5,192 nt of DNA from Erysipelothrix sp. UBA3377 (GTDB lineage Bacteria > Bacillota_I > Bacilli_A > Erysipelotrichales > Erysipelotrichaceae). Position numbers and translations under genes: made by a program. The notes beneath the pieces were generated by a model. That model saw only the letters and a list, made by a program, of their open reading frames with translations, did no database searches and was not told the origin of the DNA. This document shows positions 3,250-5,192 of the stretch, one piece after another (positions within the stretch are counted from its first letter, which is position 1; each line of letters starts with the position of its first letter). The DNA lies in contig DEQB01000003.1 of NCBI GenBank assembly GCA_002359085.1, positions 1 to 5,192 on the forward strand, given 5' to 3'.

Positions 3250-5192
3250 CTATTCTTGGATCATGGTAAGTTGAATCCGTTGTTTCTTAAGATCTACATC
3301 CAAGATCCATACTTTTACAATATCGCCCACTGATACCACATCACTGGGGTGTTTCACAAAACTCTGGCTTAATTTAGAAATATGAACCAAACCATCTTGT
3401 TTGACGCCAATATCCACAAAGGCTCCAAAGTCAACAACGTTTCTTACGGTACCTTGTAGTTCCATTCCAGATTTTAAATCTTCCATTTCTAAGACATCAC
3501 TTCTTAAAATGGGTGTACTGAGCGCATCTCTAAAGTCTCTTCCCGGTTTTAATAAGGCTTCCACAATATCTTGATACGTTTCTTTACCAATATTTAAAGC
3601 TTCTAAATCAAGGGTTGTGTTCTCTAACTTTTCTTTAAGTGTGTCTGTGCCCAACGCATCCTGATTGACACCCAACGCTTTTAATATCTTATCAGCGACT
3701 GGATAACTCTCGGGGTGAATCGGTGTATTATCAAATATATTATCACTTTCAGGGATACGAATAAACCCAATTGCTTGTTCATAACCCTTGGGTCCCAATC
3801 GAGGAACCTCCTTCAACTGTTTACGAGACGTAATAATCCCATTGGCTTCACGCATCTTCACGATGTTTTTAGCCGTTGTTTTGGTTAAACCAGAGACAGA
3901 CTCCAATAAGGTAGCACTGGCAGTATTAAGGTTAACACCCACCTGGTTTACCGCGGTTTCAACCACAAAGGAAAGTCTTTCTTCTAAGTTCTTTTGCGAA
4001 ACATCATGTTGGTATTGTCCCACCCCTACGGCTTTGGGATCAATCTTCACCAGTTCTGCCAAAGGATCTTGAACACGACGCCCAATACTGATGGCACTTC
4101 TTTGTTCAACCTGTAAATCAGGAAACTCATCCCTGGCAATTTCAGAGGCACTATAAACAGAAGCGCCCGCTTCATTCACAATTAAATAATATACTTTTTC
4201 ATCTAACTTTTTCAAAGCATTTGATACAAATAATTCAGATTCACGCGATGCGGTACCATTCCCAATCGCCACCATCTCAACTTTATACTGCTTGATTAAA
4301 TCCAAAAAGATACCCAACGCTTGATCCTGTTGGAATTTGGGTGCCGGTTTATGCGGATAAATCACATCCACATGTAACACTTTTCCCGTCTCATCCACAA
4401 TTCCCAATTTACATCCCGTACGGAATGCAGGATCAAATCCCATTACCACTTTATTCTTTAAAGGGGCTTGGAGTAATAAGTTTCTTAAGTTATCCCCAAA
4501 AACATCAATCGCTTGTTTTTCCGCTTTTTCAGACAACTCATTTCTAATTTCACGCTCGATAGAAGGTTTGATAAAACGCTTATACGCATCCTCATAGGCC
4601 TTCATAATGATCGGTGAACTGACAAATTTAAAACGATTCCCAATAATGGTTTTACCCAAGTATGCAAAAATAGGGTTTTCATCAACTTCAATTGAAACCT
4701 TAATCACATCTTCTTTCTCAGCACGATTCAACGCCAACACACGGTGATTCGCAACCTTTGAGACACCTTCACTGAAGTCATAATACATCTCATAGACTTT
4801 ACGTTCATCATTGTCAGACTTACTGAGCTTGGATTGAATGCTACCGTGTTTAAAGGTTTCCATACGAACCCACTTACGGTACTGCGGTTCATCCCCAAAG
4901 ATTTCTGCCAAGATTTCATGGACACCATCCATCACATTCTCAAATGTGACAAGATCTTCATTAAAATATCTTTGGGCTTCCGCTTCCAAATCTAAGTCTT
5001 CTGGAAATGAAAGTATGCGTAACGCAAAAGGTTCCAACCCACGTTCTTTCGCAATGGTAGCCTTGGTACGACGTTTTGGACGATAAGGACGATACAAGTC
5101 CTCCAATTGATTGAGCTTGTCAGACTTATTGATTTCCACAACCAGTTCATCCGTAAGCTTTCCTTGTTCATCAATCAAGCGTATAATTTCAG
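3250..5192 (-). CDS. tex: Tex family RNA-binding transcription accessory protein, 5' end missing
   Basis: 646 complete codons are visible; the frame stays open to the right edge, so roughly the first 70-80 residues are missing compared with a usual length of about 720. A TTG at 5178 is an internal Leu in EIIRLIDEQGK, not a start. Numbering from the first complete codon, LEDLYRPYRPKRRTKATIAKERGLEP (29-54) is the Tex N-terminal helical domain. GFDPAFRTG (251-259) opens the YqgF/RNase-H-like domain, which extends to about 385. VNLNTASATLL through KGYEQAIGFI (about 419-477) covers two helix-hairpin-helix units. GMELQGTVRNVVDFGAFVDI through QRIQLTM (about 575-643) is a C-terminal S1 RNA-binding domain. 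Tex is a cytoplasmic nucleic-acid-binding protein linked to transcription and, in Gram-positives, to ribosome rescue or RNA metabolism. The ECF S-component gene follows nine bases after the stop. No frameshift is visible. Confidence 0.95.
   Translation of the reverse strand, partial: EIIRLIDEQGKLTDELVVEINKSDKLNQLEDLYRPYRPKRRTKATIAKERGLEPFALRILSFPEDLDLEAEAQRYFNEDLVTFENVMDGVHEILAEIFGDEPQYRKWVRMETFKHGSIQSKLSKSDNDERKVYEMYYDFSEGVSKVANHRVLALNRAEKEDVIKVSIEVDENPIFAYLGKTIIGNRFKFVSSPIIMKAYEDAYKRFIKPSIEREIRNELSEKAEKQAIDVFGDNLRNLLLQAPLKNKVVMGFDPAFRTGCKLGIVDETGKVLHVDVIYPHKPAPKFQQDQALGIFLDLIKQYKVEMVAIGNGTASRESELFVSNALKKLDEKVYYLIVNEAGASVYSASEIARDEFPDLQVEQRSAISIGRRVQDPLAELVKIDPKAVGVGQYQHDVSQKNLEERLSFVVETAVNQVGVNLNTASATLLESVSGLTKTTAKNIVKMREANGIITSRKQLKEVPRLGPKGYEQAIGFIRIPESDNIFDNTPIHPESYPVADKILKALGVNQDALGTDTLKEKLENTTLDLEALNIGKETYQDIVEALLKPGRDFRDALSTPILRSDVLEMEDLKSGMELQGTVRNVVDFGAFVDIGVKQDGLVHISKLSQSFVKHPSDVVSVGDIVKVWILDVDLKKQRIQLTMIQE

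Noticed and set aside
4728..5174. Minus-strand frames overlapping tex (4728-4928 and 4992-5174)
   Set aside because: They are out-of-frame readings of tex. The tex frame is intact and carries clear domains throughout.
1..5192. Mobile elements, CRISPR arrays, defence systems or prophage genes
   Set aside because: No transposase-like protein, regularly spaced repeats, terminal inverted repeats or phage-type genes are visible. The gene content is ordinary transport and housekeeping.

Overview
This is an AT-rich window with strong AGGAG-type ribosome binding sites, short leaders and sigma-A-like promoters, which points to a low-GC Gram-positive lineage (Bacillota or a wall-less relative such as Acholeplasma). 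All 11 Trp codons in the visible genes are TGG and every gene ends in TAA or TAG. That fits the standard code and gives no sign of the UGA=Trp code of Mycoplasma/Spiroplasma. The tRNA encodes its own CCA. I cannot name the species.

Layout from left to right. (1) Positions 1-173, minus strand: the first 57 codons of an osmoprotectant-type (OpuCA/ProV-like) ABC ATPase. Its leader holds an extended -10 promoter followed almost at once by a terminator-like hairpin. (2) Positions 379-1912, minus strand: a two-gene operon with a CPA2-type cation:proton antiporter followed by a small PII-like protein. It is read from a clear TTGACT-17-TATAAT promoter, and both genes carry the same 11-base ribosome-binding segment. 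(3) Positions 1913-2162: a divergent intergenic region with two strong inverted repeats. (4) Positions 2163-2236, plus strand: tRNA-Thr(GGT) with its own promoter and terminator. (5) Positions 2315-2620, plus strand: a 101-residue membrane protein of the DUF898/YjgN type, built as two ungapped 50-residue repeats. (6) Positions 2625-2655: a bidirectional terminator shared by convergent genes. (7) Positions 2659-5192, minus strand: tex, cut by the window edge, followed by an ECF transporter S component that is probably translationally coupled to it.

Functionally the left half leans towards ion and osmotic homeostasis: osmoprotectant import next to Na+/K+:H+ antiport with a candidate PII-like regulator. 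The right half pairs an RNA-binding housekeeping protein (Tex) with a vitamin-type importer subunit. The observations most worth a second look are the antiporter/PII-like pair, the hairpin cluster upstream of it, the hairpin in the ABC leader, and the exact internal duplication in the small membrane protein. No mobile element, CRISPR array or obvious defence system is present. Gene-free stretches are 205 and 250 bases at most and are described below.
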